DNA of 64,000 bases, taken from positions 1 through 64,000 of the forward strand of contig NZ_CP082276.1 in NCBI RefSeq assembly GCF_023746615.1. Reading direction: 5' to 3'. Every line of letters starts with the position of its first letter. Positions within the stretch are counted from its first letter, which is position 1. Below, one piece after another: positions 53,851 to 63,700 of the stretch. The position numbers were made by a program, and so were the translations under genes. The notes under the pieces were generated by a model. The model saw only the letters and a list, made by a program, of their open reading frames with translations. It was not told the DNA's origin and ran no database searches. Origin of the DNA: Grimontia kaedaensis. GTDB lineage: Bacteria > Pseudomonadota > Gammaproteobacteria > Enterobacterales > Vibrionaceae.

Positions 53851-55923
53851 TTACGAATCCAGACAGGAGCTGTGTTTGGCTTGGCGGTTGGCGACAAACC
53901 GCATGAAGTCTTCAATGGTGAGAGGCTTGGCATAAAAGTAGCCTTGGGCGTACTCAAAGCCTTGGTTGAGGAGATAGGTTTCCTGGTCGAGTGTTTCTAC
54001 GCCTTCGGCGATGACGGCCATGTCGAGCTTGTCAGCAAGATATTTAACGACATTGAAGATGGCTTTAGCATCATTATCACCCGGTAAGACCTGTGTGAAC
54101 TGACGATCGATTTTGATTTGGTCAAACCCATAGGTCAGCAGGTATTCAAGCGAAGCGAATCCGGTACCGAAATCATCCAATGAAACGGTCACTCCTGCGT
54201 TCTTGAGCCAGTTACGGACCTTGTTGGTTGAGTCGGTATTGATCATTTGGGATGACTCGGTAATTTCGATATCCAGACTCTGGAGCGGTACATCGTTGTC
54301 TTCTGAACAGGACAGCAACTCAGCGATAAAGCCATCGGACGTGAGCTGTTGAGGCGAGACATTCACGCTGAAGCGAAAATCGTTGGGTAAATGGTCCAGA
54401 ATATGGCTGACGTCATAAAACGCCCGACGCATGATCTCTCGACCTAAAGCAACAATCAGACCCGTACGCTCTGCTTCCTCGACAATATCTACATGTGCAA
54501 CATTCTGTTGCCGCTCACTATGATTAAGCCTGAGCAACGCTTCGCAGCCTGTCACTAACCCCGTTTTCATACTGACTTTAGGCTGATAGTAGAGGGTGAA
54601 TTCTTTGGTTTCGATAATACGCTGTAGTGCTTTTCGCACTGCTTCGCGGTTGGTGCGGGCTATATCGGCATCTTTATCGTAGAAGCGCACACAACGACGT
54701 CCGGCTTCTTTGGCGATGTAGAGGGCGATATCCGTGGCATGAAGCAATTGCCGCGGCGTGTGGCCATTTTCCGGGAAAAAGGCGACGCCGATAGAGGTGG
54801 AGATCCAAGGTGTGCTGGCGACATCCTCTTTCACTGCAACATTCAGCAGGGGCATCAGCAAGTCTTCAACGGTTTGCTGATGACTCTGGGAAGGGATAAT
54901 GCAGACAAATTCGTCGCCGCCGGTGCGGCTGATAGATGCCTTTGGAAGCTGCTGTTTAAGCGCATGGGCAAACCTGACCAGTAGTACATCGCCTTCCTGA
55001 TGACCATTGGCATCGTTATATCCACCAAAGTCATCAATATCGAGAGAAACCAACGCGAAAGGGTGTTCGTTGTTACAAAGGGTGTTGAGCTCAGAGAGCA
55101 GGGCGCGGCGGTTGGAAACATTGGTCAAGGGGTCTATTTCTGACAACGCCTTCAGCTCGGCTTTAGCGCTCTCTAGTTCTCGCATGTAGCTCACTGCCTG
55201 CTGAACGGAGTTGTTATAGGCATGTACCAACAAGCCGAATTCATCATTTTCGTGTCCATCGATTTCTAGCAGACGTGCATTTTTCTGCCGTGCCAGTTTG
55301 GCGTTCTTATCAATAGAATCGATGATCTTGGAGAGCGGTCTCCCTATCTGATTGTGGAATAGGATGGTCAGGATGATGGCGATCAAGAGAACTTCTGCCA
55401 TGGTAGAAAGGCAAATGGTCCACACTAAATCGTAAAACTCCGCCTCTGAGGTATGAAAGTTCACCGTTCCAATTAAGGTCCCGACATGTTGGTCAACAAA
55501 CTGACTGTCTCTGTAGATTTTGAAGCTTAACGGGTAGGAGAGAGTAAAGGTTTCATGAACAGGAAGAAGGGCATGCATCCATCCAGGTAAGTGATCTTCG
55601 TGATGAGGCTGCTTTATAGAAGCCACCACATCATCATAATTATCGAGAATGGTGACTTCTTGAAACAGATGGTCACCTTCAAAGCCTTTTAGGAGTGAAA
55701 GGCCTTGAGCAGAGTCGAGGTTGAACGCTGCATAAGCCGCGCTATCGAGAATGTTTTCCAGCTGGAGGCGGGCGTCCTGTTCCTTTTCGGTATTAAGGTG
55801 GTTGAGCTGAGCAGTTGCAATCACCACACTGATCACAACACCCCCAATGATGCTCAGTAGCATCACAGACGCAACAAATCGTCTTAACAGTGGAGCCCTA
55901 GTACCGAAAAACTTGGATGTCAT
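53851..55923 (-). CDS. Membrane GGDEF-EAL protein paired with a periplasmic binding protein
   Basis: 690 aa. TM helix about 17-38, periplasmic domain to about 165, TM about 168-190, HAMP about 192-250, GGDEF intact at 335-339 (RTGGDEF), then EAL with EALLR from 461, EITES, LDDFGTG, KIDRQF and AEGVE, all consistent with catalysis. The start overlaps the upstream binding-protein stop by ATGA. Together they form a second module of periplasmic binding protein plus c-di-GMP enzyme in this window. Ligand and direction of control unknown. Confidence 0.9.
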   Translation of the reverse strand: MTSKFFGTRAPLLRRFVASVMLLSIIGGVVISVVIATAQLNHLNTEKEQDARLQLENILDSAAYAAFNLDSAQGLSLLKGFEGDHLFQEVTILDNYDDVVASIKQPHHEDHLPGWMHALLPVHETFTLSYPLSFKIYRDSQFVDQHVGTLIGTVNFHTSEAEFYDLVWTICLSTMAEVLLIAIILTILFHNQIGRPLSKIIDSIDKNAKLARQKNARLLEIDGHENDEFGLLVHAYNNSVQQAVSYMRELESAKAELKALSEIDPLTNVSNRRALLSELNTLCNNEHPFALVSLDIDDFGGYNDANGHQEGDVLLVRFAHALKQQLPKASISRTGGDEFVCIIPSQSHQQTVEDLLMPLLNVAVKEDVASTPWISTSIGVAFFPENGHTPRQLLHATDIALYIAKEAGRRCVRFYDKDADIARTNREAVRKALQRIIETKEFTLYYQPKVSMKTGLVTGCEALLRLNHSERQQNVAHVDIVEEAERTGLIVALGREIMRRAFYDVSHILDHLPNDFRFSVNVSPQQLTSDGFIAELLSCSEDNDVPLQSLDIEITESSQMINTDSTNKVRNWLKNAGVTVSLDDFGTGFASLEYLLTYGFDQIKIDRQFTQVLPGDNDAKAIFNVVKYLADKLDMAVIAEGVETLDQETYLLNQGFEYAQGYFYAKPLTIEDFMRFVANRQAKHSSCLDS

Positions 55924-56762
55924 AAATCCTCGGTGTGATCTGTTGGTTTAATAGCGGAGCAAGAAAGCTCATATGTCAGTTCTGGATCGTCCCTAGTGCA
56001 GATTTGGTGGAGCGTACCATTCTCGAAAAGCGTTTGATAAGCGGTACTCAAGCGGTCAATCACCTCCTGATCTGAGCTAAGGCTTATAGCGAGGTTCAAT
56101 ATCAGTGGCTTTTTCGGATCCCCCAGATAAAAGTAGGGTTCCAGGTCATTGTTATTGTTCTCGCTATATGCGTAAACAGACCAAAGCCCAGTGACATAAT
56201 CGCACTTGCGGTTTTGTAGCAGCAATAAGTGTCTCGCAGGTCTGGCAACGCCACCTGAGTTTGTTTGGATAGAAAAAAGCGTTGCTCTGAGTGTGAAAAG
56301 GTTCTCGTTAGGAACAAATCCTTTGTTAACTAAGTACTGGTAGGAGTATGTTTCCAGTTCAGAGCAAACGCGAAATTGTTTAGCTTCCTCGAGTGAGTCT
56401 TTCGCCAATTCGGATCGGTTTTTAAGGCCAATTAAAGAAGAACGCTCGAGCGCATACAACGCACCAATCCAATGGAATAGGTCTTTGCGTTTTTCCGAAA
56501 AAGCGATGGCGAAAATGGCGACGTTTTTCTCTTTTTGCGCTGTTTTATATGCTCTGGCCCACGGCATCACGTCAATGGGAGAGTCGAAGCCCGCTTCATC
56601 TAGAATAGCCTGTACCATGTCAACAGCTCGTCCTCCAAACTGTCCTTCATCATCGATGATCTGATAGGGCGGCAGAGTTTCGGATACAACGCGCAGAGGC
56701 TGTTCAGCAAAGGCAAATGCAGCCTGAAAAAACAAGCCAATAAAAACGTAAAATTGTCGCAT
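55920..56762 (-). CDS. Periplasmic substrate-binding protein, family 3 type, coupled to GGDEF-EAL gene
   Basis: 280 aa with signal peptide (about 1-19). Family-3 (amino-acid-type) binding-protein features: LRVVSETLPPYQIIDDEGQFGGRAVDMVQAIL, VMPWARAYKTAQ, and KRKDLFHWIGAL. No transporter genes adjoin. The stop overlaps the GGDEF-EAL start, so it is probably a sensory subunit. ATG 56762 with GGGA upstream is preferred to TTG 56774. Confidence 0.8.
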   Translation of the reverse strand: MRQFYVFIGLFFQAAFAFAEQPLRVVSETLPPYQIIDDEGQFGGRAVDMVQAILDEAGFDSPIDVMPWARAYKTAQKEKNVAIFAIAFSEKRKDLFHWIGALYALERSSLIGLKNRSELAKDSLEEAKQFRVCSELETYSYQYLVNKGFVPNENLFTLRATLFSIQTNSGGVARPARHLLLLQNRKCDYVTGLWSVYAYSENNNNDLEPYFYLGDPKKPLILNLAISLSSDQEVIDRLSTAYQTLFENGTLHQICTRDDPELTYELSCSAIKPTDHTEDL

Positions 56763-57000
56763 AAATTCCCGCAAATCAATCCGTTGGTCGTGACTGCCAA
56801 TTCCATCAAGCGACCTTTTTATTTCGTATCAGTGCATCTGCACCATATTCTTCTAGGAGTATATTAATTAACCGCAAGATTCATTGGTGTCTCATTTTTA
56901 GTACTTCAATGGACTTTTTTTACGCCTCGTTTTAAGTGCGTGTTGCATATGACTTGTGCTCAAATCACGCTCAGCGGAAAAATACTGACAGTATTGAAAG

Positions 57001-57696
57001 ATGATGCGGAGAAATCCGTTCTTATCGATTATCCCCAAAACCGGAATGATTCGTTTGAGTAGATGTACTTACACATGGTTGCCCACTTTGTTTCTGCTTC
57101 AATTCTCAGCGGAAGCGAACGTGGCACTCGATTATCAGGATCTTTCTGAATGGCAGGTCAAAGCGTTCAAAAACGAAACACGCTACCGTTTGATTTATGA
57201 TGAGACGGTCAACGGACAGGTGCTTCATGGTAAAAGCCGGGATGCTGCTTCTGGGTTGATCATGGAAAAAGAAATAGACCTGACCGAAACGCCTTGGCTG
57301 AGCTGGCAATGGAAAGTTGATACCTTTCCGACAACCGATAACGAAAAGCTAAAAACGCAGGATGATTTTGCTTGGCGACTATCAGTGACTGTCGTGACGG
57401 GTATGACCATGATGAGCAGTAGAACCATTGTGTATGTCTGGACTCCGAATCAGCCGGAGAACAGTTTTTGGCCGAATCCTTTTGCCCCTAAACGCTTTAA
57501 AATGTTGGCTGCTACCTCAGGTGAACAGATAAACGAGTGGGTTTCGGTTAGGCGGAATGTGCGGGAAGATTTCCTTCGTCTGTTCGGGAAAGACTACAAA
57601 ACTCTGTCAGTGGTTGCGGTGACATCTGATAGTGACAATTCTCAATCTGAAACCTCCGCCTATATCACGCCACTGACTTTCTCAGAAAACCCTTAA
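57001..57696 (+). CDS. DUF3047 family exported protein
   Basis: 231 aa. A hydrophobic signal-like stretch (about 24-40) precedes the mature part, which has LSWQWKVDTFPTTDNEKLKTQDDFAWRLSVTV, RTIVYVWTPNQPENSFW and SDSDNSQSETSAYI, the DUF3047 pattern. Probably periplasmic; no known function. Start uncertain: ATG 57001, 57004 or 57046; none has a strong ribosome site. Confidence 0.8.
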   Translation: MMRRNPFLSIIPKTGMIRLSRCTYTWLPTLFLLQFSAEANVALDYQDLSEWQVKAFKNETRYRLIYDETVNGQVLHGKSRDAASGLIMEKEIDLTETPWLSWQWKVDTFPTTDNEKLKTQDDFAWRLSVTVVTGMTMMSSRTIVYVWTPNQPENSFWPNPFAPKRFKMLAATSGEQINEWVSVRRNVREDFLRLFGKDYKTLSVVAVTSDSDNSQSETSAYITPLTFSENP

Positions 57697-57789
57697 AACA
57701 AGATGTTAATAGTATTATTAAACGGTCGCTGAATCGTTATTTTTGCATGTAAACTTTCTAGTTTACTTTTGCGATTTGCTGAGTACGAT

Positions 57790-57879
57790 ATGCGCCTCTT
57801 TAGGCTGCTGCGAAAGTCTCCCGTGCTCTTCTTCGCCCCTTCCGCAACTGCGCCTCCCTATCGTTATCGCCCCTTTTAA
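57790..57879 (+). CDS. Very short frame, 29 aa, Arg/Pro-rich (uncertain)
   Basis: ATG at 57790 to TAA ending 57879, with GAG six bases upstream. The Arg- and Pro-rich sequence ends PPYRYRPF. It may be a leader peptide of the next small gene or chance. Reported at low confidence. Confidence 0.25.
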   Translation: MRLFRLLRKSPVLFFAPSATAPPYRYRPF

Positions 57880-57900
57880 GGGGTATCTGGAAGCAGAAGT

Positions 57901-58029
57901 ATGTTCTCGTTAAAACGTGTGCTTGCTTTGCCAGATAGCCTTAAATCAAAAACCGCCTGGACTGAAGCAGATTTTCAATTGCTGGCCGATTTTGCAGAGA
58001 TGCAAGATACAAAGGTGTATTCGCGCTAA
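57901..58029 (+). CDS. Small protein, 42 aa
   Basis: ATG 57901 with GGAAG seven bases upstream, stop at 58027-58029, followed 27 bases later by a good terminator. The composition (begins MFSLKRVLALPDSLKSKTAW) looks coding, with helical amphipathic character. No family recognised. The spacing, ribosome site and terminator together make a real small gene likely. Confidence 0.6.
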   Translation: MFSLKRVLALPDSLKSKTAWTEADFQLLADFAEMQDTKVYSR

Positions 58030-58055
58030 AAGCCGGGCTTGCTCAGAATACAAAG

Positions 58056-58078
58056 AGGCGACATAACGTCGCCTTTTT
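58056..58078. terminator. Rho-independent terminator
   Basis: Stem AGGCGAC/GTCGCCT with five-base loop and TTTTT on the plus strand, between the 42-aa gene and convergent dgkA. Confidence 0.85.
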
Positions 58079-58085
58079 GCGCTTA

Positions 58086-58445
58086 TCAGAACAGTAAAAA
58101 TGAACCCCAGGTGATCACCACCAGAAGCAGTGCAATAAACACCGCTGCAGAGCCGATATCCTTGGCTCGGCCGCTCAGTTCATGGCGTTCAGGGCCAATA
58201 CGATCAACGACTGCTTCAATTGCAGAATTGATCAGCTCCACAATCACTACGATAAACAAAGAGGCCACCATCAGAAGCTGTTCTACCTGTGTGACAGGAA
58301 GAAAGAACGAAAGGGTGGTCATTACAATCAACAGAACCGATTCCTGTCGAAATGCTGCTTCATTGTTCCATGCCGCGCGAAGTCCCTGAAAAGAATACCC
58401 GGCGGCATACAGTATGCGCTTTAGACCAGTCCTATTGGGTTTCAT
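58086..58445 (-). CDS. dgkA: Diacylglycerol kinase DgkA
   Basis: 119-aa trimeric membrane lipid kinase. Starts MKPNRTGLKRILYAAGYSFQGLRAAWNNEAAFRQE, which is the DgkA N-terminus, then ELINSAIEAVVDRIGPERHELSGRAKDIGSAAV, the active-site helix. Phosphorylates diacylglycerol from membrane-derived oligosaccharide turnover. The frame extends 50 codons upstream (to 58595), but homology and length fix the start at 58445. Confidence 0.92.
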   Translation of the reverse strand: MKPNRTGLKRILYAAGYSFQGLRAAWNNEAAFRQESVLLIVMTTLSFFLPVTQVEQLLMVASLFIVVIVELINSAIEAVVDRIGPERHELSGRAKDIGSAAVFIALLLVVITWGSFLLF

Positions 58446-58710
58446 ATGCCAAACTCTCAGAGTACTTTGATGGGGTGCTATTTTGCGCCTGAACACGCTA
58501 AATATCCATGCTTTTAGCTGATGATGTGCGTGCGTCTTTTTACCGAAATAAGTACTAATTCCAAATAAATCCCAAAGCTGCTGTGTGTTTTTCAACCACC
58601 ATCATTAATGATTCCTTTTCCGGCGCAAGGAAGCCGGGATAAAAAGAAAAGTTTCTCTACGCACCCAGCAAACAGGGTGCTGCATTAAAACCTCTATTAA
58701 GGATAACAAC

Positions 58711-59529
58711 ATGTTCCAACAAGCTGTAAAATGGGCGCTCTATTTAATGATCTTCTGTGTTGCTGGCTCCGCTCAGGCAGCTTCAGACAAATCTCTCAAT
58801 GCACTCCTTAAGACTTCCGGCATTGAAGAAATGGTGAATCAGTTCCCCGACACCGTTAAAGCAGGCATCCTGGAAGCGCAACAGCAGCAAGGTGCGCTGC
58901 CAGAGAAAGATCTTGATGCGATGATCCTCTCTGTTGATGAAACCATTGTTCCCGCCAAGATTCTCGCAGGTATCCGCAAATCACTCTCCAGCGAGTTAAA
59001 CGACCAGCAAATTGCTGGTTTGATGAAATGGTATGAATCACCGATCGGGCAATCTTTTACTGAAGCTGAAGAAAAAAGCGGCACAGAAGAAGCATTTGCG
59101 GCAATGTCTGCAGAAGCACCCAAGCTGTTGCAAAACCAAAAGCTTATTGCTCAAGTACAGAAAATCGACCAACTTCTGAATGCGACCAACCTTACTGTTA
59201 ACTTTTTCGAGCAAGTTCAGATGGCGATTTTTGCGGGCCTGATGTCCGCGCTTCAGCCTGATATTCCGTTAGATATGAGCGAGATGAAAAAGGAACTTAA
59301 TGCAGTGCGTACGCAATCTACGGCGAACGTGCAGCAGATGGTGCATGTCTCACTGGCTTATGCCTACAAAGATTTTAAACCAGAAGAGCGTGAGCAATAC
59401 ATTGCGTTCCTATCTGCGCCTGACGCGAGCCGTTTTAATCAAACGGCGTTGAAAAGCATGATGGATCAGCTTGAAGTAAGCTTTATGGGGTGGGCAAAAC
59501 GTGTAGGTGAGAAAAAGCGCGAGTCATAA
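58711..59529 (+). CDS. Exported DUF2059-like protein, 272 aa
   Basis: Signal peptide about 1-23 (ends AQA). Helical mature protein with LSSELNDQQIAGLMKWYESPIGQSFTEAEE, typical of DUF2059-type proteins, and a second similar segment near FKPEEREQYIAFLSAPDASRF, suggesting an internal duplication. AAGGA lies seven bases before the ATG. Periplasmic; function unknown. Confidence 0.78.
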   Translation: MFQQAVKWALYLMIFCVAGSAQAASDKSLNALLKTSGIEEMVNQFPDTVKAGILEAQQQQGALPEKDLDAMILSVDETIVPAKILAGIRKSLSSELNDQQIAGLMKWYESPIGQSFTEAEEKSGTEEAFAAMSAEAPKLLQNQKLIAQVQKIDQLLNATNLTVNFFEQVQMAIFAGLMSALQPDIPLDMSEMKKELNAVRTQSTANVQQMVHVSLAYAYKDFKPEEREQYIAFLSAPDASRFNQTALKSMMDQLEVSFMGWAKRVGEKKRES

Positions 59530-59548
59530 ACGTTCAGGACGAAAACAA

Positions 59549-59570
59549 AAAACGCCGCTAGCGGCGTTTT
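59549..59570. terminator. Bidirectional rho-independent terminator
   Basis: Perfect 22-base palindrome (AAAACGCCGC and its complement around TA) followed by T residues on the plus strand, between the DUF2059-like gene and the convergent glutaredoxin gene. Confidence 0.9.
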
Positions 59571-59590
59571 CTTTTGGCATGACTCAACGG

Positions 59591-59854
59591 CTACTTAGCG
59601 AAATTATCTTCGAAGTACTCGATGATGTCATCAGACTCATACATCCACTCAACGGTGCCGTCATCGTGCTCAATACGCAAGCAAGGCACCATTCCTCGGC
59701 CGCCTTCACTCACCAGTTCTTGGTAAGCTTCTCGATCAGCACCCGCATCGACCAACGCCACATCAAGATTCATCATCTTCAATGCCGCTCGGACTTTGAG
59801 GCAGAATGGGCAGTAGTTTTTGTGGTAAAGGCTGTGAGCATTTAAATCAGGCAT
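59591..59854 (-). CDS. Glutaredoxin
   Basis: 87-aa thioredoxin-fold protein with the dithiol site CPFC (Cys15, Cys18) and the GMVPCLRI cis-proline region. The C-terminal VEWMYESDDIIEYF matches the GST-N-like glutaredoxin branch. ATG 59854 has AAGGA upstream; the 49-codon upstream extension is rejected. Confidence 0.88.
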   Translation of the reverse strand: MPDLNAHSLYHKNYCPFCLKVRAALKMMNLDVALVDAGADREAYQELVSEGGRGMVPCLRIEHDDGTVEWMYESDDIIEYFEDNFAK

Positions 59855-59936
59855 ACTTCTTCCTTTTTGATTGTGAATGGTCTTGCTAGGCATAAGACCC
59901 GTGTTTTCGAATATTTTATTCATTGCTAATGTAATG

Positions 59937-59992
59937 TACCCAAACAACTTGGGGGTTAGGAGGTCAGCGGGCATCGTCAGATAGCTTGGGTA
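59937..59992. repeat. Intergenic inverted repeat bounded by TACCCAA
   Basis: Begins TACCCAAACAACTT and ends AGCTTGGGTA, a 56-bp element with complementary ends lying between the glutaredoxin and SDR genes. It is related in sequence to the copy at 52716-52738. Confidence 0.5.
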
Positions 59993-60001
59993 TGAGCTCA
60001 A

Positions 60002-60703
60002 TCACCACGGAATCTTTTCACCTTGGTAATTTAAGAACCCTCCACTGTCTTTCGCTTCAAGCCCTTCCAACACTACATATAGTCCCTGTGCAGATTCTTC
60101 CGCTGAAATTAACGCATTTGGCCCGCCCATCTCGGTTTGAACCCAGCCTGGATGCAATGCGACAGAAATGATGCCTTGTGAAGACAAATCGTTGGACAGA
60201 CTTTTCACGACGGAATTAAGCGCTGCTTTGGATGAGCGATAGATATACCCGCCCCCTGAGGTGTTTTCCGCCATACTGCCTACTTTCGACGAAACTGCAG
60301 CGAAGGTGCCTTTGGCTGCCAAAAGGTGAGGATAAAACGCTTCTGCTATTTTGAGAGGAGCAAGAGTGTTGATTTCGAGGACCTTGCGCCATTCATCCAT
60401 ATCTGTATTGCCAAATCCACAGCCTTTCGGACCATAGTAACCAGCATTATTGAGGATAAGGTTGAACTGTTTACCAGAGAGTGATTGAGCCAATGCGTCA
60501 ATGTCGGCGTGGTCAGTGACATCCAGCGCGTGGATACTGAGCGATTCATACTGGGTAGCAAGTGCATTCAGATCAGTGGCCTCGGAGGGGTGGCGGCAAC
60601 AGGCATGGACATGCCAACCTGCGTCTAGATAGATTTGGGTAAGTGCTAGCCCAATACCACGGTTTGCACCCGTGATGAGCATATGTTTGGAAGCCATGGC
60701 CAT
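60002..60703 (-). CDS. Short-chain dehydrogenase/reductase (SDR)
   Basis: 233 aa. TGANRGIGLAL (cofactor glycine motif, near residue 12), NNAGYYG (about 84-90), and the catalytic region Ser...YIYRSSK (YxxxK). Substrate unknown. ATG 60703 has AGGGA six bases before it and is preferred to ATG 60709. Confidence 0.88.
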   Translation of the reverse strand: MAMASKHMLITGANRGIGLALTQIYLDAGWHVHACCRHPSEATDLNALATQYESLSIHALDVTDHADIDALAQSLSGKQFNLILNNAGYYGPKGCGFGNTDMDEWRKVLEINTLAPLKIAEAFYPHLLAAKGTFAAVSSKVGSMAENTSGGGYIYRSSKAALNSVVKSLSNDLSSQGIISVALHPGWVQTEMGGPNALISAEESAQGLYVVLEGLEAKDSGGFLNYQGEKIPW

Positions 60704-60775
60704 CTTCATTCCCTAGGGTTTGGGTATTAATATGATGGCCATGGTAGCAAATTCCTAGGGCTACAGACTTTGCTA

Positions 60776-63700
60776 TCAGTCCCTTTTCATCGAGAGTTTC
60801 AGCGCATAACGGTAGTGCGCTGCATCGAGCAGGAATTCTGGATGCACACTTGGACTCCAGGAATCATCGCCGCCGATGCCCATATGATAGCCATCTATGC
60901 GCATATAGATGTGATCGTCTTTGACCAACTCTTCCTGATGCTTGGCTTCAGTCAGGCTTTCTTGGCTGTAGCGGCTTACAGAGAAATGGAACATTCCTTC
61001 AATGCGCAGGTTGTCGATATCCAACTGGCGAACGTCACAGCGAAGTCCGTTCTCAGACGGGAAGATATATGGCGTGTGCATGTCATCAATGCTTGATAAA
61101 TAGCGACTCACCATGGCGCCCGCTTTACGGTCGGGGTAGTTCTCAAACGGTCCACGTCCAAACCAAGCGACAGAGTCAGTGAGCGGCAATGCCAACTCTA
61201 AACCAACCCGTGGAAGTGACGGTAAATCCTGCGCAACATTGACATCAACAGTCAAGACAATGGTGCCTGAAAGATCAACTTCATAGCGCCATAGTGTGCT
61301 GATAACCATAGCGCCGCCTATGAAATAGCCATGGTGGGAGCGGATTTGTACCGTATCAGAAAGTACATCAACGGTGTTAAACAGATTCTCATGGCGCAAA
61401 TCGAACAAACCGGCTTGCTGCCATTTTCCGAGCCAGGCATTAGGATCAGGTCGATCGGCTTCGCTCGCTCCAATATCGTTGTCGATGGGCGGACGGATGA
61501 AGTTGTCTTTTGGCGCATCGAGAAGCTGTTCTTCTCCATCAATCAACCAACGCACCAAATGGCCACTTTGCTTGTCGAAATCCAGCTCGAAATAATCGCC
61601 TTTTACTGTCCAGTGATCCGGCTCATCAATCACATCAGGCAGTCTGTCGGGAGCCAACTCAGGGGACTGCAGCGCGCGATAAACCGGAAGCACTAATTGC
61701 CCCCAGCCAATAACGGCCCCTTCCGGAGCCCACGCTTCACCCGCCGAAAGAACCACTTCCAGATTCAGGAAGTATTCCTGATTGTGTTTCGGATACGGCA
61801 AGGACTTGGCGAGCTCAATCTGTGCGTCTTTCCCAGCCAGAAGATGAAGCGCAGCTTCGCCACTGGCGACCTGTTTACCATTGCCCTGAATCGACCAACG
61901 GAGCGTGAGGTTTTCCGGGGCATGGAACTGGTACTCATTGCTGATCGCCACTACCAGCGGGTACGTGCCTTCCAGTTTGTAGCTGAAGCGCTGCTGGTGG
62001 AATTTAGCTTCGAAAGCTGCTGGGTGCGGTGTCCTGTCTGGGAACATTAGGCCATTGATGCAGAACTGTCGGTCGTTAGGTGTGTCACCAAAATCTCCGC
62101 CATAACACCATTGGCTACCTTGATCATCTTTCCGGGAAATGCCCTGATCAACCCAATCCCAAATAAAACCGCCCTGAAGGCGGGGATAACGGCGGAAAGC
62201 TTCCCAGTACTTATCAAAACTACCAAGACTGTTGCCCATGGCATGAGCATATTCACAAAGGATCAGCGGGCGATTCTCGTTGGGTAGGCCAATCCACTTG
62301 GACAACGCCCATTTTGGTAGGCCAAGGTCGGTTTGATCCTGCTCGACACGCGCGTACATAGGGCAAATGATGTCTGTGGCTGTGGTGTCCGCACCACCGC
62401 CTTCATACTGCACGGGTCGGCTGGGATCGCGCTGTTTGACCCATTGGTACATGGCGTGGTGGTTGTTTCCAATGCCGGACTCATTGCCCAACGACCAGAT
62501 GATAATGCAAGGGTGGTTTTTATCACGCTCCACCATGCGTGTCACACGTTCGGTATAGGCGCTCAGCCATTCTGCATTGTCGGAGAGCTGGCACATGGGC
62601 TCCATACCATGGGTTTCGATATTAGCTTCATCAACCACATAGAGCCCAAGTTTGTCGCACAGATTGTAAAACGCAGGGTGGTTAGGGTAATGCGATGTGC
62701 GTACTGCATTGAAGTTGAATTGCTTGATGAGCTTGAGATCTTTTTCAATGTCTTCAACGGTTTGAACATAACCTCTTTCTGGGTGAAACTCGTGACGGTT
62801 CACGCCACGAATAAGTGTAGGGAGGTCGTTGACTTTCAATACACCATCGCTGATACCAACTTGCCGGAAACCCACGTTGCAGGCCTCGATATCAATGGGC
62901 TCGTCATTCTCGTCCAACAGCATAATGACCAAACGGTAGAGATGCGGATCTTCGTCGCTCCAAAGTCTTGGGCAGGAAACGATGAGTGAATGTTCACAAC
63001 GATCGCCCCAAGCACCGCGCTCATCAATCACACGCTGACCGCATTCAGCTATCACTGGTCCACTGAGATCTGTGCCTTCGTCAAACAGCTGAATAGCGAC
63101 TTTGTTGCACCTGCCCTGAAGCTTGGTGGTGATATTCAAAGTGCCGACATGGTGGGTGGGGTCGAGCACCGTTTGTACACTGAAATCTGAAATTTGATCT
63201 TGGGGCTTTTTACGTAGTGTCACATCACGGAAGATGCCGCTTAGCCACCACATGTCCTGATCTTCAAGGTAGCTACCATCACTCCAACGCAGCACGACAG
63301 CGGTAATTTGGTTTTCCCCTAGTGTGACGAAAGGGCTGAGGTCGAACTCAGCAGGTAGGCGGCTATCTTGACTGTATCCCACAAAATGCCCATTGCAGAA
63401 TAGGTAAAAGGCGGAGCAGACACCGTCAAAACAGATCAGGGTTTGTTCGTTGAGCCAGCCTTCAGGTAACTGGAATTTGGTACGGTATACCGCAGTCGGA
63501 TTTTTTTGCGGTACCTTAGGTGGTTCCACGTCAAAGGGGTACTGCACATTGGTATAAATGGGAATGTCATCAGTGTCTTCAAGCTGCCAGTTTGAAGGTA
63601 CAGGGATCGTGCGCCAGGTTGCGTCGTCGAACTCTCGGTTTGTGGTTTCAGAAGGCACAGATTCCGGTGCCTCATAAAGTGAAAACTGCCAGTCACCATT

